From an uncultured Actinomycetes bacterium (GTDB taxonomy: Bacteria; Actinomycetota; Thermoleophilia; Solirubrobacterales; Solirubrobacteraceae): 20,343 bases of DNA. The position numbers and the translations under genes are program-made. The notes beneath the pieces are model-generated. The model was given only the letters and a program-made list of their open reading frames with translations. It made no database searches and had not been told where the DNA came from. The stretch is taken from contig CALAQT010000413.1 in the NCBI GenBank assembly GCA_937888775.1, forward strand, positions 1-20,343, given 5' to 3'. Shown in pieces: positions 1 through 7,184 of the stretch (within the stretch, counting starts at the first letter, position 1; every line of letters starts with the position of its first letter).

Positions 1-4
1 ACCC

Positions 5-30
5 GAATCCCGCGCCACCACGCGGGATTC
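5..30. terminator. Perfect hairpin, terminator-like
   Basis: A perfect 10-bp inverted repeat (GAATCCCGCG at 5-14, its complement at 21-30) encloses a 6-base CCACCA loop. On the plus strand a short T-containing stretch (aacctttc) follows, so it could terminate a plus-strand gene lying left of the window. On the minus strand it lies about 230 bases after the last gene. The inverted repeat is read directly; the terminator role is inferred. Confidence 0.5.
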
Positions 31-256
31 AACCTTTCAAATGCGAAAACTTCCGTTTAGACCTCCGTCGTGTGGTAGCACGGCTGAGTGAGCTGAAGGA
101 GCGGCCGGCATCTGTGAGCGCAGGACCGCGGGCGCCCGGCCAGCGCCTCCTTCTTCCCGGCTCCGCAATTCGGCGTCTCGTTAGGAGGTGAAGCGAACGG
201 GTACGAAGGAGGTGACGGCCCTGGCGCTCCCTTGTTGAGGTGCCGGGCCCTCTGAT
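31..256. other. Stretch without a convincing gene
   Basis: No frame gives a protein-like translation. Two strong Shine-Dalgarno-like sequences lie on the plus strand (182-191 and 206-215), but neither precedes a credible gene. The only open stretch behind the first is a 16-codon frame starting GTG at 188. Confidence 0.5.
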
Positions 257-427
257 TCAGGCGTTGAGTTGATACCAGGTGTCGGCGCTGCCCGGGATGG
301 CACTGATGGCTCCCATCACCTCGTCCGCGCCGATCCCGCAGCTGTCGTGCGTGACCTCGAGCTTTGCGGCGCGGCCGCCGACGCGAAGCGGCGTTCCTTG
401 CGCGTGGGTGAAGCTCCAGTTCGGCAT
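257..427 (-). CDS. Small 56-residue protein coupled to the decarboxylase
   Basis: An ATG at 427 opens a 56-codon frame ending TGA at 257-259. It begins 11 bases after the stop of the PLP decarboxylase on the same strand, so the two are probably cotranscribed. Most codons end in G or C, as in the neighbouring real genes, and the translation looks like a protein: it starts MPNWSFTHAQGTPLRVGG, has a central HDSCGIGADEVMGAISAIPG and ends ADTWYQLNA. It has one Cys, two Trp, no signal peptide and no membrane segment. No clear Shine-Dalgarno sequence precedes the ATG, so translation may depend on coupling. I do not recognise the family. It could be a small accessory protein for the decarboxylase or a peptide substrate of some other enzyme; no modification enzyme is visible nearby. 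The reading frame is seen directly; any function would be speculation. Confidence 0.6.
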   Translation of the reverse strand: MPNWSFTHAQGTPLRVGGRAAKLEVTHDSCGIGADEVMGAISAIPGSADTWYQLNA

Positions 428-438
428 TTGCGCTGGGA

Positions 439-1854
439 CTACTCAGCTGAGCGTCGGGGCGGCCGGGCGTCTGTCGCCGCGCGAAGTATCGCCTCGATCG
501 AGCGGTCGACATCATCGCTGGTTGTGGCCCAGTTCGAGACCGAGATGCGCATCGCGTGTATGCCGTGCCAAGTCGTGCCGCTCAACCAGCAGGTGCCGTC
601 GTCTTGGACGGCTTCGATGACCGAGCGCGTGTACCCATCGTGGTCGCCAGCCTCGTCGAGGAACCGGAGAAGTACCTGGTTGAGCACGACGTCGTTGAGT
701 ACCTCGATGTTCGGGGTTGCTCCGAGCTCCTCGCCGAAGCGATGCGCGTGGGCGCAGCAGCGCTCGATCATTTCGGCGACCCCGGAGCGGCCGAGTGAGC
801 GGATCGCGGCGTAGACCGAGAACCCGCGTGCGCGACGCGAGAACTCCGGATTCCAATCCAGTTCGTCGCGAGGGCCGTCGGGATCCGAGTGGACCAGGTA
901 TCCGGCACGAACGCTCATCGCGGCTTGCTGGGCCTCTGGGTGCGCGCACAACGCAATCCCGCTGTCGTAGGGGACGTTGAGCCACTTATGAGCGTCAGTC
1001 GCCCACGAGTCGGCGCGGTCGGCACCCGCGACCAGGTGCCGTAGGGCCGGGCTTGCCGCGGCCCATAGACCGAAAGCCCCGTCGATGTGCAGCCAAGCGC
1101 CCGCCTCCTCCGCGATGTCAGCGATCTCCTCCAGCGGGTCGAACGAGCCCGTGTTCACGTTGCCGGCCTGAGCGCAGACGATCGTCGGTCCATCGAGCCG
1201 TCCGAGCGCGCCGCGGAGCGCGACTGGCACCATCCGGCCCTGCGCGTCTGCTGCTACCGGCACGATGCACGCGGCGCCGAGCCCGAGGAATCGTAGAGCG
1301 CGATCGACAGTTGCATGGCGCTCCGCGCCGACGACGACGTGGATCGCTGGCGCCCCGATCAGGCCGCGCTCGTTGACATCCCAACCCACTCGCGCGAAGA
1401 CGGTGTGACGGGCGGCAGCCAGCGCAGTGACGTGCGCCATCTGGCATCCGGTCACAAAGCCGAACGACACTCCGTCCGGCAATCCGAGGAGCTCAGCGGT
1501 CCAGGCGCCAGCCACCTCCTCAGCGACCGCCGCCGACGGCCCACAGGCGTACAGCCCCGCGTTCTGATCCCACACAGACGTGAGCCAGTCAGCGGCAACC
1601 GCGGCCGGCACCCCCCCACCAATGACGAAGCCGAAGTAGCGCCCACCCGGGCTCGCGACGAGTCCGGGCTCGGCGGCCGCGGCGAGGCGAGTGATCACCT
1701 CCCGCGGATCGGCAGGCATCTCCGGCAGCGGCCCGCCCAAGCTCAAGCGCAGTTCGTCGACGCTGGCAGACCAGCCCACCGGCCGCTCCGGGATCCGCTC
1801 GAGATAGGCGGCGGCGAGCTCGGCAGTGCCCTCAAGCAGCCTACGGATCGTCAT
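439..1854 (-). CDS. PLP-dependent decarboxylase (group II amino acid decarboxylase family)
   Basis: This fold-type I pyridoxal-phosphate enzyme belongs to the group II decarboxylase family (aromatic amino acid, glutamate and diaminobutyrate decarboxylases). It is expected to be cytoplasmic and to release CO2 from an amino acid; the substrate cannot be told from the sequence. Numbered from the chosen ATG at 1854 (471 residues), the cofactor lysine is Lys290 in DAHKWLNVPYD. Asp258 in HIDGAFGLW should contact the pyridine nitrogen, and a histidine in GAERHATVDRAL should stack on the ring. A further frame extends upstream to 1977, but its 41 extra residues are low-complexity and Arg-rich, while MTIRRLLEGTAELAAAYLE matches the usual N-terminal helix, so I chose 1854. 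The stretch TGCQMAHVTAL replaces the commoner TSGGTEAN-type segment, which suggests a divergent subgroup. A small gene follows after 11 bases. Confidence 0.88.
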   Translation of the reverse strand: MTIRRLLEGTAELAAAYLERIPERPVGWSASVDELRLSLGGPLPEMPADPREVITRLAAAAEPGLVASPGGRYFGFVIGGGVPAAVAADWLTSVWDQNAGLYACGPSAAVAEEVAGAWTAELLGLPDGVSFGFVTGCQMAHVTALAAARHTVFARVGWDVNERGLIGAPAIHVVVGAERHATVDRALRFLGLGAACIVPVAADAQGRMVPVALRGALGRLDGPTIVCAQAGNVNTGSFDPLEEIADIAEEAGAWLHIDGAFGLWAAASPALRHLVAGADRADSWATDAHKWLNVPYDSGIALCAHPEAQQAAMSVRAGYLVHSDPDGPRDELDWNPEFSRRARGFSVYAAIRSLGRSGVAEMIERCCAHAHRFGEELGATPNIEVLNDVVLNQVLLRFLDEAGDHDGYTRSVIEAVQDDGTCWLSGTTWHGIHAMRISVSNWATTSDDVDRSIEAILRAATDARPPRRSAE

Positions 1855-2041
1855 GGCTTCAACTGACAGAGCATTCGCCAACCAGGCTAAACGTTGACGC
1901 CCTCCTCGCAAAGGCATCCACAACCGAACGCTGCACGCATCCGCTGAGAGCGCCCGCTCCGACCCCGGGGGCGTCACCTAGGGAACGCTGACCGAACGGT
2001 GCGTGCCGCAGATGAGGGACGGGGTCTGCGCCAAGGCCGGG

Positions 2042-2401
2042 CTATTGGCGTTGCGCTTCGCGCAGGGCCTGCGCCTGGGTGCTGTCCATCCACATCTCCC
2101 AGCGGCCGGATCGTGACCGGCGGTCGTCTAGGAAGCGATAGGGCCGGCGGCCGCCGAACTCGGTGTTGCGCAGGTGCCACACGCCGCCGAGCACGCTGGC
2201 GATTCGCCGGCGCGGCCACGCTAACGCGTCTTCGATCTCCGGGAACGCGCGTGGGTGATCGGGCGCGGCGGCCAGCGCGACCAGCAGCTCGCGCATTAGG
2301 TCGCTGCAGCGGTCGTGGAAACGCTCGATCTCGTCGGGATCATCCATCGCGTTCTCCGGCGCGTGCTGGGTGAGGGAGAACGCGCCCGCCGTGCGTGACA
2401 T
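2042..2401 (-). CDS. Hypothetical 119-residue protein, possibly DUF6416-like
   Basis: A soluble protein without signal peptide or membrane segments. An acidic, helical N-terminal half (DDPDEIERFHDRCSDLMRE) is followed by a segment resembling a small winged helix: FPEIEDALAWPRRRIASVLGGV, then a basic aromatic part (GGRRPYRFLDDRRSRSGRWE). The layout recalls the short actinobacterial DUF6416 proteins, which combine a helical start, a winged-helix-like middle and a Met-containing C-terminal strand. That match is from memory and is weak. It may start at ATG 2401 or at the internal ATG 2347. It lies 69 bases downstream of the SemiSWEET gene on the same strand and could be read from the same transcript. 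A nucleic-acid-binding role is only a guess. Confidence 0.6.
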   Translation of the reverse strand: MSRTAGAFSLTQHAPENAMDDPDEIERFHDRCSDLMRELLVALAAAPDHPRAFPEIEDALAWPRRRIASVLGGVWHLRNTEFGGRRPYRFLDDRRSRSGRWEMWMDSTQAQALREAQRQ

Positions 2402-2470
2402 CGGAACACAGTAGAACGAACCGCCCAGAACATTTCCGATCCCTGAATTTCCGGTCTCAAAGAGGAAGCC

Positions 2471-2761
2471 TCAACTCACCGGTGGCTCCGGCGCTGGCTG
2501 AGCGAATGGAGCGGCCGTTCGTGTGTACTTCATCCCAACCAGGCATACCAGCAGTATGAGCGTCAGCGCATTGGCGAAGATCACCGCGATGTCGACCTTC
2601 GACACCCCGTAGACGATCCACCCCGCGACGCCAGTGCCGAACGTGAAGAGGTACATGCCGGAGATGTCATCCGCATTCCCGCGTCTCCAGGTTCGCGCCA
2701 GCTGAGGCACCCAACTCAGGGTGGTCAGACAACCCGACAGGATGCCGAGCACCGCGATCAC
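2471..2761 (-). CDS. SemiSWEET-type sugar transporter
   Basis: A 96-residue membrane protein with three predicted transmembrane helices: about residues 2-20, 36-55 and 60-78. The first helix carries the PQ-loop signature SWVPQLARTWRRG and the third has ANALTLILLVCLVG. This is the size and layout of bacterial SemiSWEETs, which dimerise to form a sugar uniporter of six helices in the inner membrane. The proline of the PQ motif, the hinge in the family, is present. The ATG at 2761 overlaps the TGA of the LacI gene (ATGA), so the two are translationally coupled. Regulation by the adjacent LacI protein and transport of the sugar it senses are natural inferences; the sugar is unknown. The C-terminal tail (AQPAPEPPVS) is Pro-rich and cytoplasmic-looking. 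Confidence 0.85.
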   Translation of the reverse strand: MIAVLGILSGCLTTLSWVPQLARTWRRGNADDISGMYLFTFGTGVAGWIVYGVSKVDIAVIFANALTLILLVCLVGMKYTRTAAPFAQPAPEPPVS

Positions 2762-3798
2762 GGTGTCGTCGGTTCGTTTGTGTGAACGGCAGCGGGCGGT
2801 GACGTGCTTGCCCTGACGATGAGCTCGGTTGGGAACTCATCGGCCAGGGCAACGTCCCCGGCGACCATGGTGAGCGCGAGCGCGGCCGCGTTCTGTCCCT
2901 GCTCGAACAGCCCTTGGCGGATCGTCGTCAGCGGCGGAGAGCTGCGGCGCGCCTCCTCGATGTCGTCGAAGCCCACCACAGACACACCGCCCGGCACCGC
3001 GAGGCCGAGCTCCTGCGCGGCATCGATCGCTCCCAGCGCCAGCACGTCGGTCATTGCAAGCAACGCTGTGGGGCGAATCTCGGGGACGCGGCAAAGCATT
3101 TGAAGGGCGGCCTGCCGGCCGCCGGCGCGACTGTTGGTCGCGGCCGCGCTTGTACACCACGCGCCGTCTGGCAGAGCCGCTTTGGTAAACGCCTGCTCGT
3201 AGCCGACCCACCGGTCGCGGAAGCTCTGGTGCACTGCGATCAGACCGCCATCGTGCGCCGTCCGGAGCTGCGCGCGATAGGTGACCGTGCCGATGCGGGT
3301 GTGACCCAACGCGATCAGCGCTTCCGCCGCCGTGCAGGCCGCCTGCGTATTTGCGACTGAGACGAACGGAGCATCGGGTAGACGTGGGCTACCGGCCGTG
3401 ACCAGGGGCAGACGCCGCTCCAACACAGCCAACACCACCGGGTCATCCTCGTCGAGACCATTGATCACGAACGCATCGACGATCGCCCCCCGGACCAGCG
3501 CGAGCGTGCTGTCGGGATCTCCGTCGCTGGGGATCAGCTGCAGAGCACGACGGGCATCAGCGAGCTCGGTGGCCAGACCATGCAGGAACGCGATCGTGCC
3601 GGGATCGGTGAACGCATAGGGCAGGCGCTCAGTGAGCAGAACGCCGACGGTGCCAGACATGCCGCGGCGCAACGACCGCCCGGCCGCGCTCGGTCCGCTG
3701 TAGCCAAGTGAGCGCGCCATCGCCAGCACTGCGTCGCGCGTCTGCGCCGACAGCTGATCTGGCTTGTTGTAGGCATTTGACACGGTCATCCGCGACAC
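2758..3798 (-). CDS. LacI/GalR family transcriptional regulator, 5' end uncertain
   Basis: A sugar-responsive repressor of the LacI family. The frame from GTG 3798 (346 residues) opens in the middle of the helix-turn-helix: VSRMTVSNAYNKPDQLS is the recognition helix. It is followed by the hinge region (about residues 20-45) and a periplasmic-binding-protein-like ligand domain (GTVGVLLTERLPYAF; VVGFDDIEEARRSSPPLTTIRQ near the C-terminal third). The first DNA-binding helix, RPTLDTVARALG, is encoded in frame just upstream (3834-3799), so the real protein starts further left on the minus strand. No ATG, GTG or TTG exists in that frame back to the stop at 3894-3892. An ATG at 3848 is one frame off, so either a non-standard start, a 1-base error in the sequence or a real frameshift explains it. 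It overlaps the SemiSWEET gene by four bases. A perfect palindrome at 3868-3891 suggests autoregulation. Confidence 0.88.
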   Translation of the reverse strand: MSRMTVSNAYNKPDQLSAQTRDAVLAMARSLGYSGPSAAGRSLRRGMSGTVGVLLTERLPYAFTDPGTIAFLHGLATELADARRALQLIPSDGDPDSTLALVRGAIVDAFVINGLDEDDPVVLAVLERRLPLVTAGSPRLPDAPFVSVANTQAACTAAEALIALGHTRIGTVTYRAQLRTAHDGGLIAVHQSFRDRWVGYEQAFTKAALPDGAWCTSAAATNSRAGGRQAALQMLCRVPEIRPTALLAMTDVLALGAIDAAQELGLAVPGGVSVVGFDDIEEARRSSPPLTTIRQGLFEQGQNAAALALTMVAGDVALADEFPTELIVRASTSPPAAVHTNEPTTP

Positions 3799-3867
3799 GC
3801 CCAGTGCCCGCGCGACGGTATCCAGGGTCGGACGTCGCGAGACGACATCGGCGACCGTGAAGATAGG

Positions 3868-3891
3868 GGTTTCTGTATCGATACAGAAACC
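3868..3891. promoter_or_regulatory. 24-bp perfect palindrome, probable LacI operator
   Basis: The half-site GGTTTCTGTATC is followed immediately by its exact reverse complement, giving a perfect even palindrome centred on CpG, as is typical of LacI/GalR operators. It lies 20 bases upstream of the off-frame ATG at 3848 and about 35 bases before the first HTH codons of the lacI gene. There it would overlap a minus-strand promoter: a weak TATCTT -10-like hexamer follows it. I saw no second copy near the divergent hydrolase gene. The palindrome is observed; binding by the neighbouring LacI protein is inferred. Confidence 0.75.
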
Positions 3892-3894
3892 TTA

Positions 3895-4466
3895 GCAGTC
3901 GTCGAGCCGGAACTGTTGCGATTCCGGCATCGTCCGTTTCAGAGACCGATCCACCACCGTAGACAGGCGCCAACGGCCGGGTGATGGCGGAGCTGCAGCG
4001 CCGACGGGATCCCTACTGTTGCATTAGGGGTGTTCGCAAGGTTTTCGCACAAGCGGGGCTATGCGAACGCCGCGCTCGACCGTCTTAGCAGCCCCGGGCA
4101 GGCGGCTTGGAGACGGTGCGCGACGTCGTCCGGTCGACCGCGAGCGGGAGCGCCGCGGCCGCTGGCGCGGGACGTCTCCTTTGCCACGAACTGGAGCGCC
4201 GGCGGGTCAGGGCCGGACGCCTGCTCCCGCGTGCTTCCGCTACTCCGAGGGCCGTCCGCTGGGGCCGCTGGGACTCATGCTTTTCTCGATCGACCGGCCG
4301 ACGAAGCCGAGGGCGCAGGGGTCGTGAGGGCTGCGCATCGCAGTTTGGGAAAAGCGGGCGACCGGCCCGCCGCCTGTCTACGTAGTGTCTTGGAGGGCCG
4401 TTAGGCGCGGGACGGTTGACCCGCGGCTGACGCGTTAGCGTTTGCGCTCGTGCGAGACTGCGGGCT
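3895..4466. other. Intergenic region between lacI and the hydrolase gene
   Basis: About 570 bases separate the divergent lacI and glycoside hydrolase genes. Open frames exist on the plus strand (for example 4030-4404), but their translations are Arg/Ala/Gly-rich with no recognisable motif and I regard them as chance. No tRNA, clear promoter pair or further copy of the 24-bp palindrome was seen. Confidence 0.5.
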
Positions 4467-7091
4467 GTGATGTTCGGCCCTGCGCAGCGTTGTCCTGGCG
4501 GCTGCGGTCGAGCGTTCGGTTATCGACGGGGCACTGGAGCGGCTGGACTTCGGGCCGGGTGTCGTCTGCGGTCTGCTGTGCGGGGCCTCGGTCCTCGTCG
4601 GACGGTTGCGGTCGTGTCGTGGGCGTGGGCGTGGGCGTGGGCGTGGGCGATTGTGTTGATCTGGTGTGCGTCGGCGGCGTCGGCGTCAGCGGTCGTCGCG
4701 CCGTCGGTGACGGTGTTCACCGATCAGGTGCAGAGCTCACCGTTCTGGGGGCTTGGGGTCGAGCTTGACCCGTATGACGCGCTGGCGCCCGCCCGGCTGA
4801 ACTGGCCGCTGATCACGCAGAGGTTGGACTTCATGTTGCCGGGGTTCCTGCGGGTTGTGGAGCCAGCGTCGATGTACTTCGGGGGCTATGACGCGTCGGG
4901 GAACCCGAGGTATCGGTGGACGGCGCCGAGCGTACAGGAGCTGCTGTCGATCCTGAGGTACGCGCAGGACCGGGGGATTCCAGTGGTGCTGGGGGACTGG
5001 GCCGATCCCTTGATCGGGGGCGACGCGCGGATCCCGGCTGATTTCCTGCTGGCGTTGCGCGACAGCTATGGGTTCTCGGTGGTTCGCTACTACAACGTGG
5101 TCAACGAACCCAACAACGCAGGGACGAGCTGCGTCTTCTCGTGCTGGGCACACATCATGAGGTCGGTGGCCAGCGAGTTTGCGCAGATCGGTCTGGCGGG
5201 GTCGGTGTCACTGGTCGGGCCCGACAACGAGAACTCGTGGGATGACACGCCGGCCGCGCAGGCGCTTGACCTCAGATCTGGCCTGGATAGCGACAACCCG
5301 GTCGGGGGCGACTCGTGGGTGACGGCCACGCTGCAGTCGATCCCGACGCTGATCGGCGCCTATGACTCACACCGGTACGCCACGATCTCGGGAATCCAGA
5401 CCGGTGTCTATGGGGATCAGGTCAGGGCGCGGCGGTTGGAGATCTCCAACCTGGACACGGCGGCCAAGCCATACTTCGCCGGCGAGGTCGGGCTGGTCGC
5501 GCGTCAGACCGATCCGTTCGCGCCCGATGAGGCACCGCGGGCGATCACCCGGCCGCTGGCCGAGCTGCTGGACCCGAGCGCGGTCTCGTCGGGGGTGGGC
5601 ACGTTTGTCGACAGCCAGCCGCTCATCGCCGAGTTCGACTACGGGGTGTGGATGGCCGACATGATGCTCCAGGCGATCAACGCGGGCTTGTCGGGCGCCA
5701 GCGCGTGGGATCTGGACGACGCTATGCACACCGGAGGAGGCTACGGCGCGGCCAACCTAAAGCAGTGGGGGTTCTGGAACTCGCTGGCCGGGCAGGACGG
5801 TTATCCAGCGAGCGGCCTGCAGCTGCGGCCCTGGTACTACGCCTGGTCGGTGCTGTCACGTGCCTTCCCGGCTGGCAGCCAGCCGCTGGTCCTGCCCAGC
5901 CCGCAGGCGGCCGGGGTCCGGGTCGCGGCAGACCGGATCCCGGACGGTAGCGGCGACGACCTCTCGGTGGCGATCGTCAACGACTCCGCAACACCCCAGA
6001 CGGTCACGCTGACGATTCCTTCGGTGGCCGGAGCGCTGACGCTCGCGCAATATGACGACTTCGCCACCGACGCGCCGGTCGACGCCAACGGTTTCCCGGT
6101 ACCGGCGCAGATCCTGCACACCGAACCGTCGCAGAGGATCTCCGTCGCGCTGCCCTCCAGCGGGCTGATCGTGCTGACCTCGCGCGGCTACAGCGCGCCG
6201 ACTTCCCTGGATCAGGGCACGACCACCCTGCTCGACGATTTGCACGGTTGGCAGCAGACTTACAGCCATACGGCGCAGCTCAAGCTCGACACCTCGACGC
6301 CCGCCGAGTTCAACTACGCCGCGTCGCGCGCCACGCCCTCGCGTAAGGGCACCCAGATGCTCGTCTATCGCGCGCTGCAGATAACCAGCTTCGATCTGGA
6401 CGCCTTCTACGCCAAGTCGCTTGGGCTCCAAGCGTTCGGGTCACCGGACGGGTTGACCTGGTCGCCGATCGCCCTGGCCTCCACCCAACCGGCGCCCGCC
6501 GTCGGCGGCGATGAGCTCCTCGCCCAGCTGCTCCCCGCCCAGCCCCTCCCCGCCGGCACAAACCGGCTTAAGATCGAGCTGGCGCGTGGCACCGAGCTGG
6601 CCCGCGTGCAGATCGCCGCCAACCGCTCCGGCCCCGCCTGCGTCAGCACCACCTCCAGCTCGGGCGTTACCGCAGGCCACGGCCCGGCCGTCAACTCAGT
6701 CGCCGGTCTCACTCCCGGCCGCTCGCGACGATCGATTCTTGACACCTTCGGCGTGCCGAGCACGGCCACCGCCCGCGTGTGGCGATACTGCACCACGACC
6801 CCCGGTCAGCTGACCATCGTCTTTGCCCGCGGCCAGACCCAACTGATCGGCACCACCGCCGCCGGCTTTCGCCTGGCCGGAGTCGCCATCGGAACCCCCC
6901 TCGGCCGCCTCTTCAAACGCTACCGCAAGACTGGCCTGACCGCCGCCGGGCAGCACCTCCTCATCGCCTCAACCGGAGCGATCTACGTCACCAGAGCCCG
7001 GCAGGTCACCTCAGAGTCCCTGGCCACCCCCACGCTGCTCGCCCACCACGGCGCGCTGATCCTCGCCATCAAGCGCGCAGGCCTGAGTTAA
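4467..7091 (+). CDS. Secreted glycoside hydrolase, clan A-like TIM barrel with C-terminal domains
   Basis: Residues 46-76 form a signal peptide: a basic RRTVAVVS stretch, a hydrophobic core of five Trp-Ala pairs plus IVLIW, and an ASAASASA cleavage-type end. Residues about 80-450 look like a (beta/alpha)8 barrel. Glu214 in YYNVVNEPNNAG fits the clan GH-A acid/base (Asn-Glu-Pro after strand 4), and Glu340 in KPYFAGEVGLV fits the strand 7 nucleophile. AYDSHRY (299-304) is a typical strand 6 segment. A beta-sandwich follows (about 480-580), then a jelly-roll-like region and a C-terminal domain (about 735-874) around ILDTFGVPSTATARVWRYC. The exact GH family is uncertain (GH39/GH5/GH30-like). GTG 4467 or ATG 4470 gives an N-terminal extension of about 45 residues; a later start such as GTG 4614 is possible. 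It probably acts on a polysaccharide outside the cell and may feed the divergent LacI/SemiSWEET unit. Confidence 0.75.
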   Translation: MMFGPAQRCPGGCGRAFGYRRGTGAAGLRAGCRLRSAVRGLGPRRTVAVVSWAWAWAWAWAIVLIWCASAASASAVVAPSVTVFTDQVQSSPFWGLGVELDPYDALAPARLNWPLITQRLDFMLPGFLRVVEPASMYFGGYDASGNPRYRWTAPSVQELLSILRYAQDRGIPVVLGDWADPLIGGDARIPADFLLALRDSYGFSVVRYYNVVNEPNNAGTSCVFSCWAHIMRSVASEFAQIGLAGSVSLVGPDNENSWDDTPAAQALDLRSGLDSDNPVGGDSWVTATLQSIPTLIGAYDSHRYATISGIQTGVYGDQVRARRLEISNLDTAAKPYFAGEVGLVARQTDPFAPDEAPRAITRPLAELLDPSAVSSGVGTFVDSQPLIAEFDYGVWMADMMLQAINAGLSGASAWDLDDAMHTGGGYGAANLKQWGFWNSLAGQDGYPASGLQLRPWYYAWSVLSRAFPAGSQPLVLPSPQAAGVRVAADRIPDGSGDDLSVAIVNDSATPQTVTLTIPSVAGALTLAQYDDFATDAPVDANGFPVPAQILHTEPSQRISVALPSSGLIVLTSRGYSAPTSLDQGTTTLLDDLHGWQQTYSHTAQLKLDTSTPAEFNYAASRATPSRKGTQMLVYRALQITSFDLDAFYAKSLGLQAFGSPDGLTWSPIALASTQPAPAVGGDELLAQLLPAQPLPAGTNRLKIELARGTELARVQIAANRSGPACVSTTSSSGVTAGHGPAVNSVAGLTPGRSRRSILDTFGVPSTATARVWRYCTTTPGQLTIVFARGQTQLIGTTAAGFRLAGVAIGTPLGRLFKRYRKTGLTAAGQHLLIASTGAIYVTRARQVTSESLATPTLLAHHGALILAIKRAGLS
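4620..4649 (+). repeat. Hexanucleotide microsatellite (TGGGCG)x5 in the signal-peptide coding region
   Basis: Five perfect tandem copies of TGGGCG encode five Trp-Ala pairs in the hydrophobic core of the hydrolase signal peptide. Gain or loss of a unit would keep the frame and lengthen or shorten the core by two residues. Confidence 0.95.
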
Positions 7092-7184
7092 GCCCGCTCC
7101 GTCGGCCAAGTTGCGCGACCGCCGATCCGCGAGACGACTGACCGCGCCATGACATAGCCGCTGGGCGCGAGGAGCGGTTGCGGG

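Noticed and set aside
57..515. 152-codon minus-strand frame at the left edge
   Set aside because: It overlaps both the decarboxylase end and the better 56-codon gene in another frame, and its translation is Arg/Pro-rich without motifs.
4030..4404. 124-codon plus-strand frame before the hydrolase
   Set aside because: Translation is low in structure, has no motif and no ribosome binding site; long chance frames are expected at this GC content.
4617..4655. Tandem hexamers considered as part of a CRISPR or VNTR array outside a gene
   Set aside because: Units are 6 bp without spacers and lie in frame within a signal peptide; it is a coding microsatellite.
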